This document shows positions 31,483-38,201 of a DNA stretch of 38,201 bases, one piece after another. The stretch comes from Fidelibacterota bacterium (GTDB lineage: Bacteria > Fidelibacterota > UBA8477 > JABMPR01): contig JAERTJ010000012.1 of assembly GCA_016844945.1 (NCBI GenBank), forward strand, positions 1-38,201, in the 5' to 3' direction. A program made the position numbers and the translations under genes. Position 1 is the first letter of the stretch, and the number at the start of each line of letters is the position of its first letter. The notes beneath the pieces were generated by a model. The model was not told the origin of the DNA. It saw only the letters and a program-made list of their open reading frames with translations, and did not search any database.

Positions 31483-31734
31483 TATCGCAAGAGCCACCTG
31501 AATTGTTCACCTTGCCTCCTTGCGCTAAACAACTAATTACTTACGCAATACTTTTAACCTACATACACGAATCACAATATCTTAGATAATCTCATTTTTA
31601 TCTAACCCTGAGGCAAAAAACAGGGTGGGGTGGTCTTATTTTTGCCCTGCTCTCCTGCATGGAAAGTTTTGGATCCATAAAAACATATTTATTTCTGTTG
31701 AGACTCAATCTATGTATGAGGAGACAATCAACGT
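31483..31734 (+). other. Upstream region of the rnf operon
   Basis: This non-coding stretch holds ACCCTG/CAGGGT (31605-31626, ten-base loop), a small TTGAGACTCAA palindrome (31698-31708) and the AGGAG ribosome site of rnfC. An A/T-rich stretch near 31550-31600 may contain the promoter, but no box pair is convincing. I see no gene or known riboswitch in it. Confidence 0.35.
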
Positions 31735-33087
31735 ATGTCTGAATCACCCTCGCTTAAAGTAAGCACTTTTCGTCGTGGCGTTCACCCCGATGAATATAAA
31801 AACTTGACGTGTCACCTGCCTTCGCAGGATCTGTCACTGCCCGGTGAAGTTTATATTCCCCTCCAACAACACATTGGTGCTCCCTGTGAACCGCTGGTAC
31901 AAAAGGGTGATCTGGTTAAGACCGGACAAAAGATAGCAGATTCACCTGCTTTCGTTTCCAGCCCGATCCATGCCTCTATCACTGGTGTTGTTGCCGCTGT
32001 CACTTCCTTTCCACACCCTTTAGGTTCAAAACTTCCCATGATCCACATCAAGGCTGAGGGTGAAGAGCAGTGGGAGCTCTTGTCAGTTCCTGAGAGCTGG
32101 GAATCGGCTGCTCCAGAAAACTTACAAAAACTTGTTCGTGAGGCTGGTATTGTTGGATTGGGAGGCGCGGCATTCCCAACCCACGTAAAAATGTCTCCAC
32201 CATCAGATAAACCGGTTGATCATTTCATATTGAATGGTTGCGAATGTGAACCCTTTTTGACCTGTGATCATCGCAGCATGTTGGAAGATACAGATCGCAT
32301 CCTCACCGGTATGGCCATCATGATGAAAATGATGAGGATTGACCAGGGGATAATCGGAATCGAATCCAATAAAGCTGACGCCATCGCCATAATGGAAGCA
32401 AGAATAGAGGCTTTAAACCTCAAGTTTAAAGTACAACCCCTGAAGGTGAAATACCCGCAGGGAGCAGAGAAAATGCTCATTGATGCTGCGTTAGGGCGTA
32501 AGGTTCCAGCAGGTGGACTTCCTATGGATGTCGGTGTTGTGGTCAACAATATCGCCACAGCCCTGGCTGTCTATGAGGCTGTTGTGGATGGCAAACCACT
32601 TATTCAGCGTATGTTAACCGTGACTGGGGATGCTATTGAAAATCCCGGTAACATCATCACACGCATTGGAACCCCATTTCAGGCCTGTGTTGATGCCTGT
32701 GGAGGTCTTAAGGATGATACATCCCAGGTGTTTATGGGAGGGCCCATGATGGGATTGGTTCAATATGATCTCCAGGTACCCACGCTTAAGGCCACATCCG
32801 GGATTGTCTGTATGCAGTCAACCCACCTTAAAAATGCCCGGCATTATCCCTGTATTCAATGTGGTACCTGCGTCGACGTTTGCCCCATGAATCTTGTCCC
32901 GACACGTCTCTCCAGACTGGCTGAGACTGGAAAATACGAGGACTGTAAAGAGTGGGGTGTCTTTAACTGTATTGAATGTGGATCTTGTGCCTTTGTGTGT
33001 CCATCGAGCATTCCTCTTGTACAATGGATTCGGGTCGGAAAAGTCAAGTCCAACGAACAGCAACAAAAATTAAAAGCCCAGGCCTAG
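31735..33087 (+). CDS. rnfC: Ion-translocating Rnf complex subunit C
   Basis: RnfC is the peripheral NADH-binding, iron-sulfur subunit of the Rnf complex, which couples ferredoxin:NAD+ electron transfer to ion pumping. The 450-residue product has the RnfC barrel-sandwich and NADH/FMN-binding domain (GIVGLGGAAFPTHVKMSPP, then FILNGCECEPFLTCDHR). Two 4Fe-4S motifs follow: Cys373, 376, 379, 383 (CIQCGTCVDVC) and Cys412, 415, 418, 422 (CIECGSCAFVC). The length is close to the short form without the long Ala/Lys-rich tail of gamma-proteobacteria. It is first in the order C-D-G-E-A-B, as in many anaerobes. Confidence 0.96.
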   Translation: MSESPSLKVSTFRRGVHPDEYKNLTCHLPSQDLSLPGEVYIPLQQHIGAPCEPLVQKGDLVKTGQKIADSPAFVSSPIHASITGVVAAVTSFPHPLGSKLPMIHIKAEGEEQWELLSVPESWESAAPENLQKLVREAGIVGLGGAAFPTHVKMSPPSDKPVDHFILNGCECEPFLTCDHRSMLEDTDRILTGMAIMMKMMRIDQGIIGIESNKADAIAIMEARIEALNLKFKVQPLKVKYPQGAEKMLIDAALGRKVPAGGLPMDVGVVVNNIATALAVYEAVVDGKPLIQRMLTVTGDAIENPGNIITRIGTPFQACVDACGGLKDDTSQVFMGGPMMGLVQYDLQVPTLKATSGIVCMQSTHLKNARHYPCIQCGTCVDVCPMNLVPTRLSRLAETGKYEDCKEWGVFNCIECGSCAFVCPSSIPLVQWIRVGKVKSNEQQQKLKAQA

Positions 33088-33097
33088 TGGAGTTCCT

Positions 33098-34165
33098 ATG
33101 ACTGAAGAAAACCTACCTCAAGCCCAGCCTGAACAGCCCGAAGCACCTAAGAAGCCGGCTCCCAAAAAGAAGCCAAAGAAGGATCCGAGGGCAAAACTGT
33201 ATAAACCTGATACACCCCTCATCCTGGCATCTTCGCCCCACTTTCATGGGCAGACCTCCGTCCCGAGGATCATGTGGAATGTAGTGGCAGCTCTTGTTCC
33301 AGCCACAGTTCTAGCTGTGGTTTACTTCCAATGGGCAGCTGTGGGCATCATACTCGCCAGTGTTGTTTCAGCTCTTGCAGCAGAGGCTGTTGTAAATCGT
33401 ATTAAAAATGAATCCTTTACCATCCCCGATGGATCGGCCCTTATCACTGGCTTGTTGCTTGCTTTGACACTACCACCTTCGTTCTCAATCGGTGGTGCTG
33501 TCCTTGGTTCTGTCTTTGCTATCGTCGTAGGTAAACACTTTTTTGGAGGATTGGGTTACAATATTTTCAACCCCGCCCTCCTGGGTCGAGCCTTTCTCCA
33601 GGCAAGTTTTCCTGTTCCAATGACCACCTGGACGTGGCCCTTGACAGCCCGATATTCCGATGTAGATGGTGTAACTGCTGCTACCCCCTTGGGGCTTTTC
33701 AAGTTTGAACAAGTCACCAGTGAAATCGGTGGACTGCTTACTGGAAACATCAGTGGATCTCTGGGCGAGACCTCAGCAATTGCCATTTTTATTGGTGGTA
33801 TCTATCTGTTGATACGGAAATATGCTGACTGGAGAATCCCAACCAGTTTCCTGCTATCTGTTTTTCTCATCAGTGGAATATTCTGGCTTATTTCTCCAGA
33901 ATCCTATCCCACACCTGTTTTTCAACTTTTGAGTGGTGGTCTTATGCTGGGCGCCTTCTTTATGGCAACAGATATGGTAACCTCGCCAGTCACTGCCAAA
34001 GGGACCTGGATATTTGGTGCTTGCGCAGGATTTGTTCTGGTGATTATCCGCCTGTTTGGTGGATTACCCGAAGGTGTTATGTATTCCATTCTCTTGATGA
34101 ATGCTTTTACACCGCTGATTAACCGTTACACCCGACCCAAATTTTTCGGGGAGGTGAGTGCATGA
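33098..34165 (+). CDS. rnfD: Rnf complex subunit D
   Basis: The membrane subunit RnfD carries covalent FMN. After a Pro/Lys-rich N-terminal extension of about 35 residues (PKKPAPKKKPKKDP), which is unusual, come many membrane helices. The flavinylation site reads DGVTAATPLG with Thr196 in the (S/T)xAT position. FFGGLGYNIFNPALLGRAFL and GAFFMATDMVTSPVT are RnfD/NqrB signatures. It lies ten bases after rnfC and overlaps rnfG by four. Confidence 0.95.
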   Translation: MTEENLPQAQPEQPEAPKKPAPKKKPKKDPRAKLYKPDTPLILASSPHFHGQTSVPRIMWNVVAALVPATVLAVVYFQWAAVGIILASVVSALAAEAVVNRIKNESFTIPDGSALITGLLLALTLPPSFSIGGAVLGSVFAIVVGKHFFGGLGYNIFNPALLGRAFLQASFPVPMTTWTWPLTARYSDVDGVTAATPLGLFKFEQVTSEIGGLLTGNISGSLGETSAIAIFIGGIYLLIRKYADWRIPTSFLLSVFLISGIFWLISPESYPTPVFQLLSGGLMLGAFFMATDMVTSPVTAKGTWIFGACAGFVLVIIRLFGGLPEGVMYSILLMNAFTPLINRYTRPKFFGEVSA

Positions 34166-34770
34166 GCAAGCTAAACCTTTCTACACGTATGATACTGGTG
34201 TTGACGCTAATAACCATTCTCTCCGGAGCCATTCTGGCTGGCTGGGATTCTGTCACCCGACCCAAGATCGCTTTTCACCGCCTGGAGGCACTCAAGGCGG
34301 CCATTGGTGATGTCTTACCAATGCATGATAGTTATGAGACGGTTGAAACTGATTATGGCAAGCTGTATGTTGGCATGAATGAAAATTCTGATCAACCTGT
34401 GGGTGTCGCCTTCATGGCAGCAGGAAGCGGCTTTCAGGGTGAAGTGCGTATCATGGTGGGGATGACCCCTGACATGACACAATTGACAGGTATCAAAGTT
34501 CTGGAACAGATAGAAACACCTGGACTGGGAACAAAGATTGTAGAAGACCCCTCCAACAAACAGGATCCTTTCTGGTTTCCCGCTCAGTTTAAAGGTATCA
34601 CCGTCTCACCTGAGATTGTGGTTTTAAAAAATGCAGCACCCACCAAAAACAATGAAGTGGCTGGAATCACGGGAGCCACTATTTCCTCCAAGGCTGTTGC
34701 CTCAATAATCAATGACCAGATCATTGGTATCAAGACAGCCTGGTTGGCAAAAGGAGGAGTAGAGTCATGA
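34162..34770 (+). CDS. rnfG: Rnf complex subunit G
   Basis: RnfG has one membrane helix (LVLTLITILSGAILAGW) and a periplasmic FMN-binding domain. The flavinylation motif is GITGATISS, with Thr173 as the likely FMN ester site, to be attached by an ApbE-type transferase not found here. VLEQIETPGLGTKI is also typical. It overlaps both neighbours by four bases. Confidence 0.95.
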   Translation: MSKLNLSTRMILVLTLITILSGAILAGWDSVTRPKIAFHRLEALKAAIGDVLPMHDSYETVETDYGKLYVGMNENSDQPVGVAFMAAGSGFQGEVRIMVGMTPDMTQLTGIKVLEQIETPGLGTKIVEDPSNKQDPFWFPAQFKGITVSPEIVVLKNAAPTKNNEVAGITGATISSKAVASIINDQIIGIKTAWLAKGGVES

Positions 34771-35396
34771 GCACAACATCAATGACAACAGAATTTGTAA
34801 AGGGTATCTGGAAAGAGAATCCTGTCATGGCCAGCCTCCTGGGTTTATGTCCCACGCTGGCAGTAACCAATGCAGCCATGAATGGCCTGGCTATGGGCCT
34901 GGCAACCACGTTTGTTCTGCTTAGCTCAAGCCTGATGATCTCTGCACTGCGCAACTTTATTCCTCACCAGGTTCGCATAGCAGGTTATATCGTGATCATC
35001 GCTACCTTCGTAACGGTGGCAGATCGTTTTCTGGCAGCTTACCTACCTGCAATATCAGCCTCACTTGGACCCTACATCCCATTAATAGTTGTGAATTGTC
35101 TCATCCTGGGTAGACAGGAAGCCTTTTCTTCCCGCAATGGAATAGGGCGATCGCTCCTGGACAGCTTAGGAATGGGCATAGGGTTTATACTCGTTCTGGT
35201 AGTCCTGGGTATTATCCGTGAGATTCTGGGATCCGGCAGCATCTTTGGTTTTGCCGTGATGGGCGATTCATTCACCCCCTGGATGGTCATGATATTGCCT
35301 CCGGGTGCTTTTCTTACTCTGGGTATTCTCATTGCACTGGCCAACTGGTATAATGATGCATCTTCCCGGTCTAAAAAGAAGGAGGCTGTATCATGA
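34767..35396 (+). CDS. rnfE: Rnf complex subunit E
   Basis: The 209-residue integral membrane protein has six helices and the RnfE signatures GLCPTLAVTNAAMNGLAMG and LIVVNCLILGRQEAFSSRN. The paired Cys residues of RnfE and RnfA are thought to hold an iron-sulfur centre inside the membrane; here they are in LCPT and NCLI. Four-base overlaps tie it to rnfG and rnfA. Confidence 0.95.
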   Translation: MSTTSMTTEFVKGIWKENPVMASLLGLCPTLAVTNAAMNGLAMGLATTFVLLSSSLMISALRNFIPHQVRIAGYIVIIATFVTVADRFLAAYLPAISASLGPYIPLIVVNCLILGRQEAFSSRNGIGRSLLDSLGMGIGFILVLVVLGIIREILGSGSIFGFAVMGDSFTPWMVMILPPGAFLTLGILIALANWYNDASSRSKKKEAVS

Positions 35397-35965
35397 GTTT
35401 ATTCCTACTCTTCTTTTCAGCAGCCATTGTTAACAATTTTGTCCTGGCTTACTTCCTGGGGATCTGCCCCTTTGTAGGTGTTTCAAAGAAAGTATCATCT
35501 GCAGTCTCTATGGGGATGGCCGTTACCTTTGTCATGCTCATCACCGCCGTTGTCACCTGGCTTATTTACCATCTGATTCTGGTCCCATTTGATGTGGTGA
35601 TTCTCCAGTATGTAAGCTTTATTCTGGTCATTGCCTCACTGGTTCAACTGGTTGAGATGTTTATCCGCAAAGTGAGTAAACCGCTCTATGATACCCTGGG
35701 TATTTTTCTTCCGCTGATCACAACCAATTGTGCAATTCTTGGACTGGCACTATTTTCGGTGTTGCGTGATTATTCCTTTATGGAGAGCGTGGTCTTTGGT
35801 CTGGGTGCTGGCGCTGGTTTTACACTGGCCTTGGTCATCATGGCTGGAATTCGCGAAGAACTTGAACTGGCACCCGTCCCAAAATATTTCCAGGGTGCAG
35901 GTATCACCATGATCGTTGCAGGTGGGTTAGCGTTGGCGTTCATGGGTTTTGCAGGAATGATTTAA
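35393..35965 (+). CDS. rnfA: Rnf complex subunit A
   Basis: RnfA is the partner of RnfE in the membrane, inverted in topology. The 190-residue product reads NNFVLAYFLGICPFVGVSKK and LITTNCAILGLALF, with the matching Cys residues, and ends in a Gly-rich helix. After it the operon is interrupted by a 138-base gap holding a repeat. Confidence 0.95.
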   Translation: MSLFLLFFSAAIVNNFVLAYFLGICPFVGVSKKVSSAVSMGMAVTFVMLITAVVTWLIYHLILVPFDVVILQYVSFILVIASLVQLVEMFIRKVSKPLYDTLGIFLPLITTNCAILGLALFSVLRDYSFMESVVFGLGAGAGFTLALVIMAGIREELELAPVPKYFQGAGITMIVAGGLALAFMGFAGMI

Positions 35966-36009
35966 GAGATCGAGTTGGTTTACGATAATTGTATTGAGTT
36001 TGATTGTGT

Positions 36010-36072
36010 TTATCCTTCGAGAACCCCGTCTTCCGCAAGTGATTTGCTACGGCGGACAGGCTCAGGATGACA
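36010..36072 (+). repeat. Palindromic repeat, long form, inside the rnf operon
   Basis: It begins TTATCCTTCGAGAACCCC and ends CAGGCTCAGGATGACA, with an inner TCCGC/GCGGA hairpin around AAGTGATTTGCTACG. It matches the copy at 30822-30884 along its length. It fills about half of the rnfA-rnfB gap. Confidence 0.8.
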
Positions 36073-36103
36073 CAACCAGAAATATTTTAAAGGGTTTTTC
36101 ATA

Positions 36104-36937
36104 ATGGATCTAGCTTCAGTTGCAGTCTCAATGGTGAGTATGGGAGGTCTGGGTGCGCTTTTTGCCGCCGGACTGGCTATTGCTAACAAAAAATTCCACG
36201 TGGAGGAAGATCCGCGCATCGCTCTGGTGATGGACAATCTTCCAGGAGCCAACTGTGGGGGGTGTGGACTCCCTGGTTGTGGTAGTTTTGCAGATAGCCT
36301 CGTACATGGTAAAATCGATTTAAACGGATGCCCCGTTTGTAATGATGATGCTCGTAAAGCCATAGCCGATGTCATGGGTCTTGAAGCTGGCAAGGGGGAG
36401 AAAATCATTGCCCGGGTCATGTGCCAGGGTGGCGATTATGAGTCTGCCCACAAAGGTGAATATCTTGGCATTGAAAATTGTACAGCCGCCAATATTACGG
36501 GTGGTGGAGATAAGCTCTGTCTGCATGGATGTTTAGGTTATGGAGAGTGTGTCGCTTCCTGCCCCTTTGATGCCATGGAAATGAGCGAGAATGGCTTACC
36601 CATCATTGACGAAGAGAAGTGCACGGGCTGTGGAAATTGTGTGGAAGCCTGTCCCCGCAATATCATAGAGCTGCATCCCGAAGCTGACACCATCTTCGTG
36701 GCTTGTCGAAATACTGATACACCCAAAGACTCCCGCAAGGTCTGCATCAAGGCTTGTGTGGGTTGCAGCTTGTGTGTCCGTGGTGTTGAAGAAGGTATGA
36801 TGACCATGGAAAACAACCTGGCTCGCATTGACTATCAACTATTTGGTCAGGGGAAAGAGCTTCCTACGGCTAAGTGCTCCACGAATGCCCTCATTGTTCT
36901 AGAGAAGGTCCCTGCGGAAGAATCGCTTAGCGCCTGA
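36104..36937 (+). CDS. rnfB: Rnf complex subunit B
   Basis: RnfB accepts electrons from ferredoxin. A short N-terminal membrane helix precedes the 4Fe-4S domain with GANCGGCGLPGCGSFAD, then ferredoxin-type clusters: CLHGCLGYGECVASCP, CTGCGNCVEACP and a further CIKACVGCSLC. At 277 residues it carries more clusters than the short gamma-proteobacterial RnfB. It overlaps the next gene by one base. Confidence 0.95.
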   Translation: MDLASVAVSMVSMGGLGALFAAGLAIANKKFHVEEDPRIALVMDNLPGANCGGCGLPGCGSFADSLVHGKIDLNGCPVCNDDARKAIADVMGLEAGKGEKIIARVMCQGGDYESAHKGEYLGIENCTAANITGGGDKLCLHGCLGYGECVASCPFDAMEMSENGLPIIDEEKCTGCGNCVEACPRNIIELHPEADTIFVACRNTDTPKDSRKVCIKACVGCSLCVRGVEEGMMTMENNLARIDYQLFGQGKELPTAKCSTNALIVLEKVPAEESLSA

Positions 36938-37371
36938 TGATGTTTAATGGTGAAACCGGGGTAATTCAATCAGTTGGTGATTCACGAGTAACTATCCTGT
37001 TTTCAAAGAAAGATGCTTGTGACACCTGTGGATTAAAGGTGGTTTGTGCCCCCGGGAAAGAATCTGAACGCATTTTATCCCTCCCCCATGCAGGTGAATA
37101 TCATATTGGTCAATCCGTTCGCATAGAGGAGCTATCCAATCTGGAACTCCATCTGTCCCTTATCCAATTTGGCTACCCTATGTTACTGTTTATCACCGGA
37201 CTATTGATCGGATATTTTTTTCCCCTTCAGGCGTTTCTCCCGCGGGAGTTGTCTGGATTTCTGGTAGCATGTGTGGGACTGGGGTTTAGCTTTTTTAGCG
37301 CCCGAAACATGGTTTCCAGGCTGGTAGAACGCATTCCAGATAAATACCTACGGATTGTTACTGACGATTAA
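36937..37371 (+). CDS. RseC/MucC-family membrane protein
   Basis: The 144-residue product has a small N-terminal domain with Cys28, Cys31 and Cys37 (CDTCGLKVVC), then two membrane helices (FGYPMLLFITGLLIGYFF and LSGFLVACVGLGFSFF). This is the RseC layout. RseC is linked with Rnf (Rsx) in reducing SoxR in E. coli, and RseC-like genes occur in rnf operons, so a role in Rnf assembly or redox control fits. It overlaps rnfB by one base, which puts it in the same operon. Confidence 0.85.
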   Translation: MMFNGETGVIQSVGDSRVTILFSKKDACDTCGLKVVCAPGKESERILSLPHAGEYHIGQSVRIEELSNLELHLSLIQFGYPMLLFITGLLIGYFFPLQAFLPRELSGFLVACVGLGFSFFSARNMVSRLVERIPDKYLRIVTDD

Positions 37372-37394
37372 ACCACAAATAGTTAGGACATAGG

Positions 37395-38054
37395 ATGATG
37401 ACTTCTCGCTGGACCAAGACACTCATACCTTTCATTCTTCTGGTTATCTCTCTTAATGGACTAGCTCGAGAACGCACTGATCACTGGCATCTACGGAATG
37501 ATCAGTTTGACAGTGAGTTGGATTCAATTCCCAAGCATGGTATTGTTTTTCTGGGTAATTCCATCACCGAGGGGTTCAAACTGGATAAATACTTCCCTGA
37601 AGTTTCAACCATTAACCGTGGTATCGTCGCAGATCATCTGGATGGGCTAATCGAGCGCTTGCATAATTCTGCTGTGGGTTTGGAACCCAGGAAAATCTTT
37701 TTAATGATTGGTATTAATGATATTGGTGATCAGCGTGATGATGAATATCTCAAATCCATGTACACCACCCTGATTGATACACTCATGGAAGAACTACCGA
37801 AAACGGAGATCATCCTACATTCCATATTGCCTACATCTCCAAGATGGTCTCGCTGCCCTCCGGCTCAGATCAAACGGATCAATTCCTTTTTAGAGTTAAT
37901 GGCACTTGAGAGGGATTTGGTATACGTCAACCTTTACCCCTACTTCCTCGCTGATATGAATTACCTGAATCCAGACCTTACCCGTGATGGTTTACACCCC
38001 AATGCGGCTGGCTATGATATCTGGGCGGAGAAGATTAAAGCATATGTGAACTAG
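37395..38054 (+). CDS. Exported SGNH/GDSL hydrolase
   Basis: The 219-residue product has a signal peptide (TLIPFILLVISLNGLA). All four SGNH blocks are present: GNSITEG with Ser56, Gly76 in NRGIVAD, GIND with Asn108, and DGLHPNAAGY with Asp198 and His201. It is therefore an active esterase/lipase-type fold with an unknown substrate, perhaps an acylated sugar or lipid in the envelope. Two ATG codons stand in tandem at 37395 and 37398. It follows the RseC-like gene by 23 bases and ends in a hairpin shared with the convergent gene. Confidence 0.92.
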   Translation: MMTSRWTKTLIPFILLVISLNGLARERTDHWHLRNDQFDSELDSIPKHGIVFLGNSITEGFKLDKYFPEVSTINRGIVADHLDGLIERLHNSAVGLEPRKIFLMIGINDIGDQRDDEYLKSMYTTLIDTLMEELPKTEIILHSILPTSPRWSRCPPAQIKRINSFLELMALERDLVYVNLYPYFLADMNYLNPDLTRDGLHPNAAGYDIWAEKIKAYVN

Positions 38055-38075
38055 GCGAGGATTCGAGTCCTCGCC
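38054..38075. terminator. Perfect hairpin between convergent genes
   Basis: GGCGAGGA and TCCTCGCC form an 8-bp stem with loop TTCGAG, starting on the last base of the SGNH stop codon. Neither side has a T run, so it is a weak or factor-aided transcript end. Confidence 0.5.
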
Positions 38076-38085
38076 TGGGTGCAGC

Positions 38086-38201
38086 CTACCAGCCCCCAGA
38101 AGCGCCTCCACCTCCGCCCAAACCACCCCCGCCTGAACACCCACCGCCTCCGCCAAAACCACCCCCAAAGCCGCCACCCCGCCCTCCGCTCATGGTCGCG
38201 C
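38086..38201 (-). CDS. Glycine-rich C-terminus of a convergent gene (partial)
   Basis: Only the last 38 codons are in the window. They read GGFGGGFGGGGGGCSGGGG, then GGGGGASGGW and TAG. Glycine-rich tails with ASG-W at the end are typical of TPM-domain (YgcG-like) and DUF2207 membrane proteins. The domain itself lies outside the window, so the family is a guess. Confidence 0.6.
   Translation of the reverse strand, partial: ATMSGGRGGGFGGGFGGGGGCSGGGGLGGGGGASGGW

Noticed and set aside
38054..38085. GATTCGAGTCC followed by GCA, resembling a tRNA T-arm and 3' end
   Set aside because: The base before TTCGA is A instead of G, the loop and stem do not fit a 5-bp/7-base T-arm, and no acceptor, D or anticodon arms are found upstream, which is the coding region of the SGNH hydrolase.

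Overview
The window looks like part of the chromosome of a diderm, LPS-bearing bacterium of moderate GC. An LptD homologue, several lipoproteins with clear lipoboxes and a complete Rnf complex support this. The TPR and envelope gene style, ECF sigma/anti-sigma pair and DUF4139 protein suggest the Fibrobacteres-Chlorobi-Bacteroidetes side of the tree (for example Marinimicrobia or Calditrichota-like), but nothing here fixes the lineage. Standard genetic code use is supported by many genes ending in TGA with ATGA overlaps.

Layout. (1) 1-8700, plus strand: a tightly packed cluster of four envelope proteins (FxLYD lipoprotein, TPR lipoprotein, periplasmic TPR protein, putative outer-membrane TPR protein), then MotA, MotB, a strongly modified FliF-like ring protein and FliG. 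It ends at a hairpin terminator. No export apparatus, rod, hook, filament, FliM or FliN gene is seen, so it reads as a stripped-down flagellar-type rotary motor joined to new envelope parts. This is the strongest candidate for an undescribed system. (2) 8718-14503, minus strand: upp, lptD, rarA. (3) 15013-21357, minus strand: a tryptophan operon. One 1380-residue polypeptide carries TrpE-TrpG-TrpD-TrpC-TrpF, followed by trpB and trpA. It is preceded by a good sigma-70-type promoter and an apparently leaderless leader peptide with tandem Trp codons. (4) 21424-23850, plus strand: an ASCH-like protein, a thioredoxin-like protein whose reading frame continues through an in-frame TGA with a SECIS-like hairpin (candidate selenoprotein), a DUF302 protein, and an ArsR regulator with two matching palindromic operators, flanked by composite hairpin repeats. 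(5) 23877-26133, minus strand: ECF sigma factor, zinc-finger anti-sigma factor and a lipoprotein. (6) 26282-30641, plus strand: lactonase-type beta-propeller lipoprotein, SRPBCC protein, YciI-domain lipoprotein, voltage-gated-type K+ channel with a zinc ribbon, and a DUF4139 protein. (7) 30643-31482: a GIY-YIG nuclease with an inverted pair of palindromic repeats on each side. (8) 31735-37371: rnfCDGEAB plus an RseC-like gene, with one more copy of the repeat between rnfA and rnfB. (9) 37395-end: an SGNH hydrolase and the glycine-rich C-terminus of a convergent gene.

How parts fit together. Rnf links ferredoxin/NAD redox chemistry to an ion gradient, and MotAB would spend such a gradient on turning FliG. 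The conserved charged residues of MotA and FliG argue that torque generation is retained, while the long periplasmic coiled coil of the FliF-like protein could carry motion or force across the periplasm to the TPR proteins. No tRNA, rRNA, CRISPR array, complete insertion sequence or prophage was found.
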